This document shows, piece by piece, positions 6,759 through 15,396 of a DNA stretch of 64,000 nucleotides (positions are counted from its first letter, which is position 1; each line of letters begins with the position of its first letter). The DNA is from Hymenobacter guriensis (GTDB lineage: Bacteria; Bacteroidota; Bacteroidia; Cytophagales; Hymenobacteraceae). The position numbers and the translations under genes are program-made. Below the pieces are notes generated by a model. That model made no database searches, was not told the DNA's origin, and saw only the letters and a program-made list of their open reading frames with translations. The stretch lies in contig NZ_JADWYK010000001.1 in assembly GCF_015773195.1 (NCBI RefSeq), forward strand, positions 434,001 through 498,000, given 5' to 3'.

Positions 6759-9713
6759 ATGTTCAAGGATTTTCGGATTAGGCTCTTACTGGTTTTTCTC
6801 GCCTTTACGGGTCTAATCATTTCATCTTCTGCCCCTAAGGACAAGGACATCCGGCCGGCCAGCGCGGCCGAGCAGTCGTGGGTAGACAGTGTGTTCACGT
6901 CCCTCACCCCCGACCAGCGCCTGGGCCAGCTGTTTATGGTGGCGGGCTACTCCAACAAAGACCGCAAGCACGCCCAGTACCTGGAGTTCCTGGTAAAGAA
7001 CTACAACATCGGGGGCGTGATGTTTCTGCAGGGAGGACCGCGCCGCCAGGCTCAACTTACCAACCGCCTGCAGTCGGCCGCCCAAGTGCCTCTGCTCATT
7101 GCCATGGATGCCGAGTGGGGCCTGGATATGCGCCTCGACTCCAGCATGCACTTTGCCAAGCAGATGACACTGGGCGCTACTGACGACGACCAGGACGTGT
7201 ACCAGATGGGCCGCGAAATTGCCCTCAAGCTCAAAACCCTGGGCGTGCACGTGAGCTTCTCGCCGGTGATGGACGTGAATTCCAACCCGTCGAACCCGGT
7301 GATTGGCAACCGCTCCTTTGGCGAAAGCAAGGAGGACGTGGCCAAGCTGGGCGTGGCCTACGTGCGCGGCCTGCAGGACCACGGCATCATTGCCGTAGCC
7401 AAGCACTTCCCCGGCCACGGCGATACCGACACAGACTCCCACGTGGCCCTGCCGGTTATCAACACCGACATGGCCCGCCTGGCCAACGTGGACCTCTACC
7501 CCTTCCAGAAATCGTTTGAAGCAGGCGTGATGGGCGTGATGGTGGCCCACCTTTATATGCCGCTGTTTGATACGCTCCGCACGCAGTCAACCACCCTTTC
7601 GCGCAACCTCGTAACGGGGCTGCTGAAGGAGAAGATGAACTACAAAGGGCTGGTATTTACCGATGCGCTCAACATGAAGAGCGTAACGAACCTATACAAG
7701 CCCGGCGAGCTGGACGCGCTGGCCCTTATGGCCGGCAACGACGTGCTGCTGTTTTCGGAAGACGTGCCGGTGGCCGTCCAGAAAATAAAGGAAATGATGG
7801 CCGCCAACCGCATTTCCCAGGAAGACGTGGACTACCGGGTGCGCAAAATCCTGCGGGCCAAATACTGGGCCGGCCTCAACCGCTACCAGCCCATCGACGT
7901 GCCGCACCTGATAGAAAACCTGAACCGGCCGGTCAGCCGCGCCGTGCAACAGGGTATCTACGAGCACGCCATAACGGTAGTCAAAAACCAGGATGACCTG
8001 CTGCCCTTCCACCACCTCGACACGCTGCGCATGGCTTCCATTGCCATTGGCGCTCCGGCTGGCAACGTGCTGGGCCAGACGATGGGCAACTACTTGCCCT
8101 GCGCCACCTACGCCGTACCCAACCGCTACGCCCCTGACTCGACTTTCGACCGGCTGGTAGGCCGCCTGGCCCCCTACAACACAGTGGTGGTGAGCTTGCA
8201 TAACATGAACAACACGCCGAGCCACAACTACGGCATCGGTGAGGGCACGCTGAACTTTATTCAGCGCCTGCAGGCTAACCCGCGCCAGAAAGTGGTGGTG
8301 GTGGCCTTAGGCAATGCTTACGCGCTGAAGTATCTGGAAAACGCCCGCACGCTGGTGTGCGGCTACGAAGATAATGCGGCCTCGCAGCTGGTTGTTCCGC
8401 AGATTCTGTTTGGGGCGCTGCCGGCTAAAGGCCAGCTGCCCGTTACGGTTTCAGAAACCCTGAAAGCTGGCACTGGCTTACCCACGCCAGATTTCCGCCG
8501 CCTGCGCTACGGCACGCCGGAGAGTGTGGGTATGGACTCGAAGATCCTGGCTCAGATCGACAACATTGCCCTCGAAACGGTGGCCTACGCGGCCTCGCCT
8601 GGCGGCCAGGTGCTGGTGGCCAAGGATGGCGTGGTGGTGTACGAGAAAAGCTTCGGCTACACCACCTACGACAAGGCCAACGCTGTGACGAACTCCACGC
8701 TCTACGACATTGCGTCGGTGACGAAGGTGGCCGGCACGCTCCAGGCCATCATGTACCTGAAAGACCAGGGCAAGCTAAACCTCGACGCTAAGCTTTCTGA
8801 CTACCTGCCGGAGTTAAAGACATCCAATAAAAAGGACATGGTGGTGCGCGACGTGCTGCTGCACCAGGCTGGGCTCAAGCCCGGCATTCCATTCTGGGAA
8901 CGGACCGTCACCAAAACCGGCCTCAAGTCTACCTTTTACGCCAGTACCCGCACCGATGAGTTTCCGCGCGAGGTAGTGCCCGGTACCTACAGCACCAAGT
9001 CGGCGGAGGACTCCATGTGGGTGTGGACGGTGCGCTCGGGCCTCCTGCCCAAGTTGAAAGGCAAGTACCCCGCCGAGTACAGCGACCTGAGCTTTATCGT
9101 GCTCAAGCGCCTGAGCGAAAAGCTGCTGGGCCAGCCCATCGAGAAGTTCCTGCAGGAAAACTTCTACGGCCCGCTCGGGCTGGCTACGATGACCTACCAC
9201 CCGCTGGATAAATTCCCCAAGTCCTGCATTGCGCCCACTGAAAACGACACTTACTACCGCCATACGCTGGTACAGGGCACCGTGCACGACCAGGCCGCCG
9301 CTATGATTGGGGGCGTGAGCGGCCACGCGGGCCTGTTCTCGAATGCCAACGACCTGGCTATTCTCATGCAGATGAACCTGCAGAACGGCCGCTACGGCGG
9401 GCAGCGCTACTTCCAGAGCCCGGTGGTGGCGGAGTTTGCGCGCTCCACGGAAGCCGGCAACCGCCGCGGCCTCGGCTGGGACCACGGCGACCCGAGCAAG
9501 CCCGAAGGTCCCACCAGCAACCTCTCCCCCGCCAGCACGTTTGGCCATACCGGCTTCACGGGCACCTGCGTGTGGATGGACCCCGAAAACAAAATCGTGT
9601 ACATCTTTCTTTCCAACCGGGTGTACCCTGATGCCGGCAACAACAAGCTGCGCCAGCTCAACATCCGCACGCGCATCCACGACGTCATTTACAAGTCCTT
9701 ACAGAAAACATGA
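6759..9713 (+). CDS. secreted GH3 beta-N-acetylglucosaminidase-like / serine hydrolase (beta-lactamase family) fusion
   Basis: 984 residues with an N-terminal hydrophobic signal or anchor (about 8-25). Residues 35-400 form a glycoside hydrolase 3 domain of NagZ type: KHFPGHGDTDTDSH (215-228), with the His/Asp dyad typical of NagZ, and nucleophile D302 in VFTDALNM. Residues 400-590 resemble the GH3 C-terminal domain. Residues 600-984 form a class C beta-lactamase/PBP-like hydrolase: S653-x-x-K656 in ASVTK, a YSD in place of Y-x-N, and HTGFTG near the end. The fusion suggests one envelope protein acting on both the glycan and peptide or ester parts of peptidoglycan (inference). A hairpin terminator follows. 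Confidence 0.88.
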   Translation: MFKDFRIRLLLVFLAFTGLIISSSAPKDKDIRPASAAEQSWVDSVFTSLTPDQRLGQLFMVAGYSNKDRKHAQYLEFLVKNYNIGGVMFLQGGPRRQAQLTNRLQSAAQVPLLIAMDAEWGLDMRLDSSMHFAKQMTLGATDDDQDVYQMGREIALKLKTLGVHVSFSPVMDVNSNPSNPVIGNRSFGESKEDVAKLGVAYVRGLQDHGIIAVAKHFPGHGDTDTDSHVALPVINTDMARLANVDLYPFQKSFEAGVMGVMVAHLYMPLFDTLRTQSTTLSRNLVTGLLKEKMNYKGLVFTDALNMKSVTNLYKPGELDALALMAGNDVLLFSEDVPVAVQKIKEMMAANRISQEDVDYRVRKILRAKYWAGLNRYQPIDVPHLIENLNRPVSRAVQQGIYEHAITVVKNQDDLLPFHHLDTLRMASIAIGAPAGNVLGQTMGNYLPCATYAVPNRYAPDSTFDRLVGRLAPYNTVVVSLHNMNNTPSHNYGIGEGTLNFIQRLQANPRQKVVVVALGNAYALKYLENARTLVCGYEDNAASQLVVPQILFGALPAKGQLPVTVSETLKAGTGLPTPDFRRLRYGTPESVGMDSKILAQIDNIALETVAYAASPGGQVLVAKDGVVVYEKSFGYTTYDKANAVTNSTLYDIASVTKVAGTLQAIMYLKDQGKLNLDAKLSDYLPELKTSNKKDMVVRDVLLHQAGLKPGIPFWERTVTKTGLKSTFYASTRTDEFPREVVPGTYSTKSAEDSMWVWTVRSGLLPKLKGKYPAEYSDLSFIVLKRLSEKLLGQPIEKFLQENFYGPLGLATMTYHPLDKFPKSCIAPTENDTYYRHTLVQGTVHDQAAAMIGGVSGHAGLFSNANDLAILMQMNLQNGRYGGQRYFQSPVVAEFARSTEAGNRRGLGWDHGDPSKPEGPTSNLSPASTFGHTGFTGTCVWMDPENKIVYIFLSNRVYPDAGNNKLRQLNIRTRIHDVIYKSLQKT

Positions 9714-9749
9714 CCTGTTGTCCGGCATTTCCGTTTCAATGATTCCGCA

Positions 9750-9795
9750 TCGGCGGTAAGACATTCCCTGGAGTGACTTATCGCCGATTTTGTTT
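9750..9795 (+). terminator. terminator of the GH3 fusion gene
   Basis: TCGGCGGTAAG (9750-9760) pairs with CTTATCGCCGA (9777-9787), with one G-T pair, and is followed by TTTTGTTTG. It lies between the GH3 fusion and the next small gene. Confidence 0.7.
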
Positions 9796-9801
9796 GTAAA
9801 C

Positions 9802-10293
9802 ATGTTCATCAAGCTGTCATTACTTATCGTTCTGTCGTTCCACTTCGTCCAGGCAGCACAGGGCCAAACTGCCAGCATCAGACCGGAAGTTCTCCGGCTT
9901 ACTGAAGCAATGACATTGGATTCGACGTTGGATGTTAAGCCAGTAGGCAGGGCTCCTCGCGCTACTCCTGCTTACCACCGTTTTGTGCAGCTGGGCGAGT
10001 TGGCAACGATGTCTGAGCTATCTGCACTGACCAGCCACCCCAAGCCCATCGTGCGTAGCGCAGCCTTTTTGCATCTGGTGAGAACTGCCCAGCCTGTCGA
10101 TATTCTGCCTCTCCTTGCCAAGCATACGCAGGATACCGTAGCGTTTACGTTACGAGGTGGCTGCATCACCTCAAGCAACTGGGTAGGACATTTTATGTAC
10201 TTGTACACCCGGCAAACTTGGAAGAAGCGTCAATTGCTGGCTCAAAATGAAAGGCGCTTAGACAAAATAAGTGATGAGCTCCTGCGGCCATAG
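9802..10293 (+). CDS. exported hypothetical protein, HEAT-like
   Basis: 163 residues from ATG 9802; a TTG at 9790 in the same frame is less likely because the signal peptide (about residues 1-22, ending near AQGQ) fits the ATG. The middle section, with HPKPIVRSAAFLHLV, resembles one or two HEAT repeats, so a protein-binding role is possible. The gene is less GC-rich than its neighbours and sits between a terminator and bshA, 45 bp upstream of the latter. No catalytic motif is seen. I do not recognise the family with confidence. Confidence 0.65.
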   Translation: MFIKLSLLIVLSFHFVQAAQGQTASIRPEVLRLTEAMTLDSTLDVKPVGRAPRATPAYHRFVQLGELATMSELSALTSHPKPIVRSAAFLHLVRTAQPVDILPLLAKHTQDTVAFTLRGGCITSSNWVGHFMYLYTRQTWKKRQLLAQNERRLDKISDELLRP

Positions 10294-10338
10294 CTTGCGC
10301 TTTTCCCTGACCTCTTTCTCCTCTGACTTTCCCTCCCT

Positions 10339-11478
10339 ATGAACATTGGCATTGTCTGCTACCCCACCTTCGGCGGCTCCGGCGTAGTAGCCACCGAATT
10401 AGGCAAGGCTCTGGCCCTGAAAGGCCACCGCGTGCACTTCATCACCTACAGCCAGCCCGTGCGGCTCGACTTCTTTAACGAGAACCTGTTCTACCACGAG
10501 GTGTTCGTGCCGGCGTATCCGCTGTTTCAGTTTCCGCCCTACGAGCTGGCCCTGGCCTCCAAGATGGTGGACATTGTGCAGAACGAAAAGCTGGATGTGC
10601 TGCACGTGCACTACGCCATTCCGCACGCCTCCGCGGCCTTCATGGCCAAGCAGATTTTGCTGTCGAAAGGCATCCGTGTGCCGGTCATCACTACCCTGCA
10701 CGGCACCGATATTACCCTGGTGGGCAAGGATGCCAGCTACGAACCAGTGGTTACTTTCAGCATCAATCAGAGCGACGGGGTGACGGCAGTTTCGGCGGAT
10801 CTGCGCAAGGAAACCTACGAGTACTTCGCCATCGAGAAGGACATTGAGGTCATTCCGAACTTCATCAACCTAGAGCGTTTCCGCAAGCAGGACAAAAGCC
10901 ACTTCCGCGCCGCCATTGCCCCCGATGGCGAGAAGCTGCTGATTCACACCTCCAACTTCCGCTCAGTAAAGCGCGTGGAAGACGTGGTACGCATCTTCGA
11001 CGGGGTGCGCCAGCAGGTACCGGCCAAGCTGCTGCTGGTAGGCGACGGTCCCGACCGGCCCCGCATCGAAAAACTCTGCCGCGACCTGGGCCTATCGAGC
11101 CACGATGTGCGTTTTCTGGGTAAGCTCGAAGCCGTGGAGGAAGTGCTGAGCGTGTCGGATCTGTTTCTGATGCCTTCCGAGAAGGAAAGCTTCGGGCTAG
11201 CGGCACTGGAGGCCATGTCGTGCGAGGTGCCCGTTATCAGCACCAACGCGGGCGGTATACCCGAGTTGAACGAGCACGGCCTGACGGGCATGGTCAGCAA
11301 CGTGGGCGACGTAGCCGACATGGTGCAAAATGCCCTCTACGTACTGGCCGACGAGAACCTGCCCCGCTTTAAAGCCGCCGCCCGCGCCCACGCCGAGCTA
11401 TTTGCCACCAGCAAGATTGTGCCCATCTACGAAGCCTGCTACCAGCGCGCCATCGACTCCGTAATGGCTAATGCGTGA
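10339..11478 (+). CDS. bshA: N-acetyl-alpha-D-glucosaminyl L-malate synthase
   Basis: 379 residues, GT-B fold glycosyltransferase family 4. BshA transfers GlcNAc from UDP-GlcNAc to L-malate, the first step of bacillithiol synthesis in the cytosol. Family marks are the start CYPTFGGSGVVATELGKAL, VHYAIPHA, HGTDIT, and the donor-site stretch EKESFGLAALEAMSCEVPV with conserved E-x7-E spacing. BshA is well conserved across Bacteroidota. No bshB or bshC is adjacent. The stop codon TGA (11476-11478) runs directly into a long inverted repeat. Confidence 0.93.
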   Translation: MNIGIVCYPTFGGSGVVATELGKALALKGHRVHFITYSQPVRLDFFNENLFYHEVFVPAYPLFQFPPYELALASKMVDIVQNEKLDVLHVHYAIPHASAAFMAKQILLSKGIRVPVITTLHGTDITLVGKDASYEPVVTFSINQSDGVTAVSADLRKETYEYFAIEKDIEVIPNFINLERFRKQDKSHFRAAIAPDGEKLLIHTSNFRSVKRVEDVVRIFDGVRQQVPAKLLLVGDGPDRPRIEKLCRDLGLSSHDVRFLGKLEAVEEVLSVSDLFLMPSEKESFGLAALEAMSCEVPVISTNAGGIPELNEHGLTGMVSNVGDVADMVQNALYVLADENLPRFKAAARAHAELFATSKIVPIYEACYQRAIDSVMANA

Positions 11479-11558
11479 ATGTGGTTGAATGTGCTGATTG
11501 CTAGCATGAGCAACGACACGCTGCGCCTCATTAGCACATCAGCACATTCAACCACATT
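11478..11558. repeat. word-repeat inverted repeat between convergent genes (word TGAATGTG)
   Basis: A 21-bp perfect inverted repeat has arms 11478-11498 (AATGTGGTTGAATGTGCTGAT) and 11538-11558. Further partial pairing occurs inside (TGCTAGCATGAG with CTCATTAGCA). The left arm begins on the last base of the bshA stop codon and the right arm ends 8 bp before the stop codon of the facing gene. It probably acts as a two-way terminator. Related wording recurs at 22996-23264. Confidence 0.85.
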
Positions 11559-11566
11559 AGCACATT

Positions 11567-12103
11567 TTAAAACAGGCTGGCAGCTTCGCGCTTCACGGCT
11601 AGCAGAGCCTGGGCGGTGGGGTCGTTTTCTTCTACCATCATGGTTTCGAGGATGCGCTTGGCCAGTTCGGTGCCGCGAGCCTGCTGGGGCGTGGGCAGGG
11701 CGTGGTAAGCGCGGTTCACCATCGTCAGCACGTTTTCCTTGGCCTGCTTCACAAGGTTCCAGACTTCGGGGCTCATGTAGAGCTGCTGGCTGAGATTGTG
11801 CTCAAACTCCGAGCGGATTTCCTGCTGCAGGAGGCGGTGGTAGTCGGCGGCGGTCTGGCCGGCGCTGCTCAGGCGCACCAGAATGTTGTTGGGTGTGATG
11901 CGCTCCAGAAGCAGCGTCACCCGCTCATAGGCCTGCAGGCGCAGCGGCAAGGTGGTTTTGCTGGTTTCGAGGCGCATTTCGATAAGGCGGCGCTGCTGCT
12001 CTTTTTCCAGATGCTGCTGCACCAGCCAGATGATAGCGCCGCCCACAATAACGGCCGGCAAAATAATTTTCAGCAGGTCAAAAACGTACGCGGAGGTATC
12101 CAT
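11567..12103 (-). CDS. membrane-anchored hypothetical protein conserved in Bacteroidota
   Basis: 178 residues. One N-terminal transmembrane helix (about 9-28, LLKIILPAVIVGGAIIWLV) is followed by a charged, probably coiled-coil stretch (LEKEQQRRLIEMRLETSK) and a helical soluble domain with LRLQAYERVTLLLERI and MSPEVWNLVKQAKE. The layout suggests an inner-membrane protein with a cytoplasmic helical domain. Similar proteins are familiar to me from Bacteroidota without an assigned function. It is divergent from the Fe-S carrier gene and convergent with bshA. Confidence 0.75.
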   Translation of the reverse strand: MDTSAYVFDLLKIILPAVIVGGAIIWLVQQHLEKEQQRRLIEMRLETSKTTLPLRLQAYERVTLLLERITPNNILVRLSSAGQTAADYHRLLQQEIRSEFEHNLSQQLYMSPEVWNLVKQAKENVLTMVNRAYHALPTPQQARGTELAKRILETMMVEENDPTAQALLAVKREAASLF

Positions 12104-12234
12104 CCGAGGAGAAGTAGCAGGAAATTGTGAAAAATCGGGGGCAGAGTGCCCGGCAAAGATATACGGTGAACCGTCGGGGCAGGCTGCGTGTTAATGCTGA
12201 AAACCGGGTTCTGGCGCGGCAGCTTCCGGCTTCG

Positions 12235-12242
12235 TATCTTTG
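12235..12242 (+). promoter_or_regulatory. -7 promoter box of the Fe-S carrier gene
   Basis: TATCTTTG matches the Bacteroidota -7 consensus TAnnTTTG and lies 29 bp before the ATG at 12272. A weak -33 element (TTCTGG, 12209-12214) is 20 bp upstream. Confidence 0.6.
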
Positions 12243-12271
12243 CCGCCTACTTTCCTAACGCTAACACTCCT

Positions 12272-12619
12272 ATGGCAACCGCCACGAAACTTGCTCCCAT
12301 CAACCTCACGCCCCGGGCGCTGGAAGAGGTGAAAAATATTCTCCGCGAGAAGAACGTCCCGGCCGAATATGGCCTGCGCGTGGGCGTGCAGGGCGGCGGC
12401 TGCTCGGGCCTGAGCTACCTGCTGGGCTTCGACAAACCCAAGGAACAGGACGAAACCTTCGACCTGGACGGGGTTCGGTTGGTGATGGATAAGAAGCACG
12501 CCATGTACGTGATGGGCATGGAAGTTGACTTTCAGGACGGCCTGAACGCCCGCGGCTTCATCTTCAACAACCCCCAGGCCAAAAGCACCTGCGGCTGCGG
12601 GTCTTCCTTCTCGGCGTAA
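12272..12619 (+). CDS. HesB/IscA/SufA-type iron-sulfur cluster carrier
   Basis: 115 residues from ATG 12272; the frame extends upstream but that part covers the promoter. A-type carriers hold a [2Fe-2S] or [4Fe-4S] cluster and pass it to target enzymes. The three ligand cysteines are C44 (GGGCSGLSY) and C107/C109 (CGCG). The C-terminus SSFSA is the usual end. No suf or isc genes are adjacent, so it is a stand-alone carrier. A strong hairpin terminator follows. Whether it is IscA, SufA or ErpA cannot be decided from sequence alone. Confidence 0.92.
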   Translation: MATATKLAPINLTPRALEEVKNILREKNVPAEYGLRVGVQGGGCSGLSYLLGFDKPKEQDETFDLDGVRLVMDKKHAMYVMGMEVDFQDGLNARGFIFNNPQAKSTCGCGSSFSA

Positions 12620-12651
12620 GCACTCCTTTTAAATTTCTGTACAGATTTTGG

Positions 12652-12686
12652 AAAGCCTGATACCTTAATGGTATCGGGCTTTTTCA
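12652..12686 (+). terminator. terminator of the Fe-S carrier gene
   Basis: AGCCTGATACC (12654-12664) pairs with GGTATCGGGCT (12670-12680), with one G-T pair and a 5-nt loop, followed by T's. On the minus strand the facing AAA also gives a short T-run. Confidence 0.85.
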
Positions 12687-12695
12687 GTCTAGTGT

Positions 12696-13010
12696 CTATA
12701 AGAGGTGACGCACCTGCATTGCTATAAGACAAACCAGCGGCATGGCTATAAAGAGGAAGGCTTGATTAAGAAGAAACCACTTCACATAAAGCCGATTATT
12801 GATGTTGCGCGGTCCGACGAACGTCCCTTTCGGAGCTAATAGGACTGATAATATAAATAGAGGCACACATACATAGCCTGCCACTAATAAATAGTACAGC
12901 CAAGCGTCAGCATTCAGTAGACAGATAGCCAATAGACCTATAGCATTGATGACTAAATTAAGCTTTATGCATAACAAGCCCAATTGCTCGGAAATAGATT
13001 GTCCTATCAT
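12696..13010 (-). CDS. small AT-rich polytopic membrane protein, unknown
   Basis: 104 residues with about three hydrophobic helices (18-34, 38-60, 80-100). Base composition is clearly more AT-rich than the flanking genes, and no family is recognised. It lies downstream of the ChaN-like gene on the opposite side of the Fe-S carrier terminator; its start is 13 bp from the end of the ChaN-like gene. Possibly a recently acquired orphan. The reading frame is plausible but only weakly supported. Confidence 0.5.
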   Translation of the reverse strand: MIGQSISEQLGLLCIKLNLVINAIGLLAICLLNADAWLYYLLVAGYVCVPLFILSVLLAPKGTFVGPRNINNRLYVKWFLLNQAFLFIAMPLVCLIAMQVRHLL

Positions 13011-13023
13011 ATAGCAGGTGGCA

Positions 13024-13896
13024 TTAATACGTCTTCGTCATATCGGCTGGCACCACCAGCACGAAATCGGCTTTTCGTAGATTTTCCTTGTCCAGCTGCT
13101 GGAGCTGCTCCTGCGTCATGGTGCTGATGGTGCGGATGCGGAGGGCGGGCTCGGCCTGACGCAGGTACCACACAATGCCGTCGTGGTTGTCGGAGTGGTA
13201 GCTGCCGTTGAGGTGGAGCAGCAGCTGGCCGGGCTGGCGGCTTTGGCGGATGAAGTAGGCCATCGTCGCGTCTTTCAGGGCCTGGGCCTGGATGATGTTC
13301 TGCACGCCAGCCGCGTGGGCCGCGTCGCCCCCAAACATCTTGGCCATGTTGGCGTAGCCGGGCAGCGTGAAATCAACGGTGAGAGGCAGCGGAGCCAGCC
13401 AGGCTTTTTCTTCGGCGGGCAGGCTTTCCAGGGCTGCCAGGCCGCCTTTGGCTACCTGCGAGGCGTAGCGTCGGGGCGCGTTGGTACCTACTACCGCAAA
13501 CTTCTGCTGGCGGGCCAGCTGGAGCAGGGGCTTGTAGTCGGTAGCGTAGTTGGGCCAGGGGCGGCTTTGCTCCTCGAAGGCCTGGTCGGTCAGCTCGCCG
13601 GTGTTGTACTGCTGCACCAGCAGCTGCACGTCGCGCTCAAACATTTCGAGGCCCAGCACGAATTGGCCGCTTTTGCGTTTGGCCAGTTCCCTGGTTACCT
13701 GCAGCTCCAGCCAGTGCGCCATTGGGTCGTTGTGCTGCTCCCCGAACAGCACAACTTCGGCCCCAGCCAGCTCTTTCACCATTTTCTCAAAGCTCACAGG
13801 CCTTCCCTCAGCCGTAAAAAGCCGGTAAGCAGGTCGGTCCTGAGCGTGCATGGTGAAGCTGAAAAGAACCAGAATAAGGCAGAGAAGCAGACGCAT
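13024..13896 (-). CDS. ChaN-family (haem/iron-regulated) exported protein
   Basis: 290 residues from ATG 13896, chosen because a signal peptide (MRLLLCLILVLFSFTMHAQ) follows at once; an ATG at 13911 is possible. ChaN-like proteins carry the EreA/ChaN fold and the Campylobacter prototype binds haem. Visible marks are VVLFGEQHNDPMAHWLE, LGLEMFERD, SRPWPNYATDY and LHLNGSYHSDNHDGI. It is probably periplasmic; the usual lipoprotein cysteine is not evident at the cleavage site. A TATCTTCG-like -7 box (13900-13907 on the minus strand) almost touches the start codon, and a 17-bp inverted repeat lies in the leader. Confidence 0.82.
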   Translation of the reverse strand: MRLLLCLILVLFSFTMHAQDRPAYRLFTAEGRPVSFEKMVKELAGAEVVLFGEQHNDPMAHWLELQVTRELAKRKSGQFVLGLEMFERDVQLLVQQYNTGELTDQAFEEQSRPWPNYATDYKPLLQLARQQKFAVVGTNAPRRYASQVAKGGLAALESLPAEEKAWLAPLPLTVDFTLPGYANMAKMFGGDAAHAAGVQNIIQAQALKDATMAYFIRQSRQPGQLLLHLNGSYHSDNHDGIVWYLRQAEPALRIRTISTMTQEQLQQLDKENLRKADFVLVVPADMTKTY

Positions 13897-13929
13897 AGCA
13901 CGAAGATACATCACCCTCGCTCTTGGCCT

Positions 13930-13994
13930 AAACACCGCGTCCTCTGTAGGCCCATGTCGTAGCAACAATGGAGCCCGCAGAGGACGCGGTGTTT
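13930..13994. repeat. 17-bp perfect inverted repeat
   Basis: AAACACCGCGTCCTCTG (13930-13946) and its exact complement (13978-13994) flank a 31-nt loop. It separates the ABC permease stop from the ChaN-like start. No T-run follows on either strand, so it is not a standard intrinsic terminator. Confidence 0.85.
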
Positions 13995-14016
13995 GCGCTG
14001 AGGGCGCCGTGGGCTG

Positions 14017-15348
14017 TTAGCCTTTATAGAACAGCCACTTCGACAGCTCGCCGTAGGTTACTTTCTTGCCGTACATGAGGATGCCCACGCGGTAGATGCG
14101 GCCCGCCAGCCAGATGGTGCCCAAGAAGCCGGCAATGAGCAGCAGCATCGACACGGCCAGCTGCCACATCGGCACGCCCCCGAACGGCAGGCGCATCATC
14201 ATGGCAATGGGCGAAGTGAACGGAATCATCGACATCCAGACGGCTACCTGGCCGTTGGGATTAGTCGTCAGCACAGCCTGCGACACCACGAAGGTGAGCA
14301 CCAGCGGCATGGTCACGGGCATCATGAACTGCTGGGTGTCGGTTTCGCTGTCCACGGCCGAGCCGATGGCCCCGAACAGTGCCCCGTAGAACAGGTAGCC
14401 GCCCAGGAAGTAGAACAGAAAGCAGGCCGCCACAAGGGCCACGTTGATGTCTGCGCTTTTTAGGGCCTGGATAATCTCGTTGCCTTCTTTCCGGGTTTCC
14501 TTGGCTTGCACCGTAGCGGTAGAACCCGCCGCTGCATTTACTTGCTCTACGCGTTTCTGAGCTATTTTCTCGGGGCTGATAGAGCCGGTAACGGCCGACA
14601 TAATCCCAAAAGACAACACTATCCACAAGGCGAGCTGCGTGAAGCCTACTCCGGCAATACCCAATACTTTGCCCATCATTAGCTCAAAAGGCTTGACTGA
14701 AGAAATAACCACTTCCACAATGCGGTTGGTTTTTTCCTCCATCACCCCGCGCATAATCTGAATGCCGTAGATAAAGATGAACATATAAATCAGGAAGCCG
14801 CACACATAGGCTACGCCCGTGCTCACGCCCGTGCTGGAGCTCCGCTCCCCATCGTCGCTGAGGCTGATGGTTTGCAGGTCCACATCGGCCTTCATGGTAT
14901 TGAGCAGGGCTTGGTCGATGCCGGCTTTCTTCAGGCGCTGCGCTTCCACCGCGTTTTCGACAGTTTGCTCGATGTCCCGCTGCAGCGACATACCCAGACC
15001 CTTGCGCGAGAATACCTGAAATCCATTGGGGTTTGCCATGTCCAGCTTGGGCACGTACAGCAACGCATCGTACTTGGCTTTTTTAAATGCAGCCTTGGCC
15101 GTGGGCAAATCTGCCGACACGCGGGTGAAGCTGATATCGTCTTTGGCCTCGGGCAGCTTATCGGTGAACAGCCCACCGGCATCGGCCACTGCCACCACCT
15201 TGCCGCTATCCGACATGGTGGCAATGATGACGGGCACGGCGAATATGGCGGCTGTAATGAGCGGACCCAGTAACGACATGATGATAAAGCTCTTTTTGCG
15301 CACGCGGGTGAGGTATTCGCGCTGGGCAATCAGCCAGATTTTAGACAT
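14017..15348 (-). CDS. ABC-2 type transporter permease (NatB/YhaP-like)
   Basis: 443 residues. The start MSKIWLIAQREYLTRVRKKSF is typical of ABC-2 exporters. One membrane helix lies at about 22-45, followed by a large extracytoplasmic domain (about 50-175) and about six helices in the C-terminal half, with MRGVMEEKTNRIVEVVISSVKPFELMMGK as the conserved cytoplasmic loop. It is paired with the ATPase gene just upstream (48 bp), so the two form a Na+ or drug/lipid exporter. Substrate is unknown. Confidence 0.88.
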   Translation of the reverse strand: MSKIWLIAQREYLTRVRKKSFIIMSLLGPLITAAIFAVPVIIATMSDSGKVVAVADAGGLFTDKLPEAKDDISFTRVSADLPTAKAAFKKAKYDALLYVPKLDMANPNGFQVFSRKGLGMSLQRDIEQTVENAVEAQRLKKAGIDQALLNTMKADVDLQTISLSDDGERSSSTGVSTGVAYVCGFLIYMFIFIYGIQIMRGVMEEKTNRIVEVVISSVKPFELMMGKVLGIAGVGFTQLALWIVLSFGIMSAVTGSISPEKIAQKRVEQVNAAAGSTATVQAKETRKEGNEIIQALKSADINVALVAACFLFYFLGGYLFYGALFGAIGSAVDSETDTQQFMMPVTMPLVLTFVVSQAVLTTNPNGQVAVWMSMIPFTSPIAMMMRLPFGGVPMWQLAVSMLLLIAGFLGTIWLAGRIYRVGILMYGKKVTYGELSKWLFYKG

Positions 15349-15396
15349 AGCTCAGGAGTTGAGGTCGGTTGAGAAAGGAAAGACGTTGGGGCAGCG

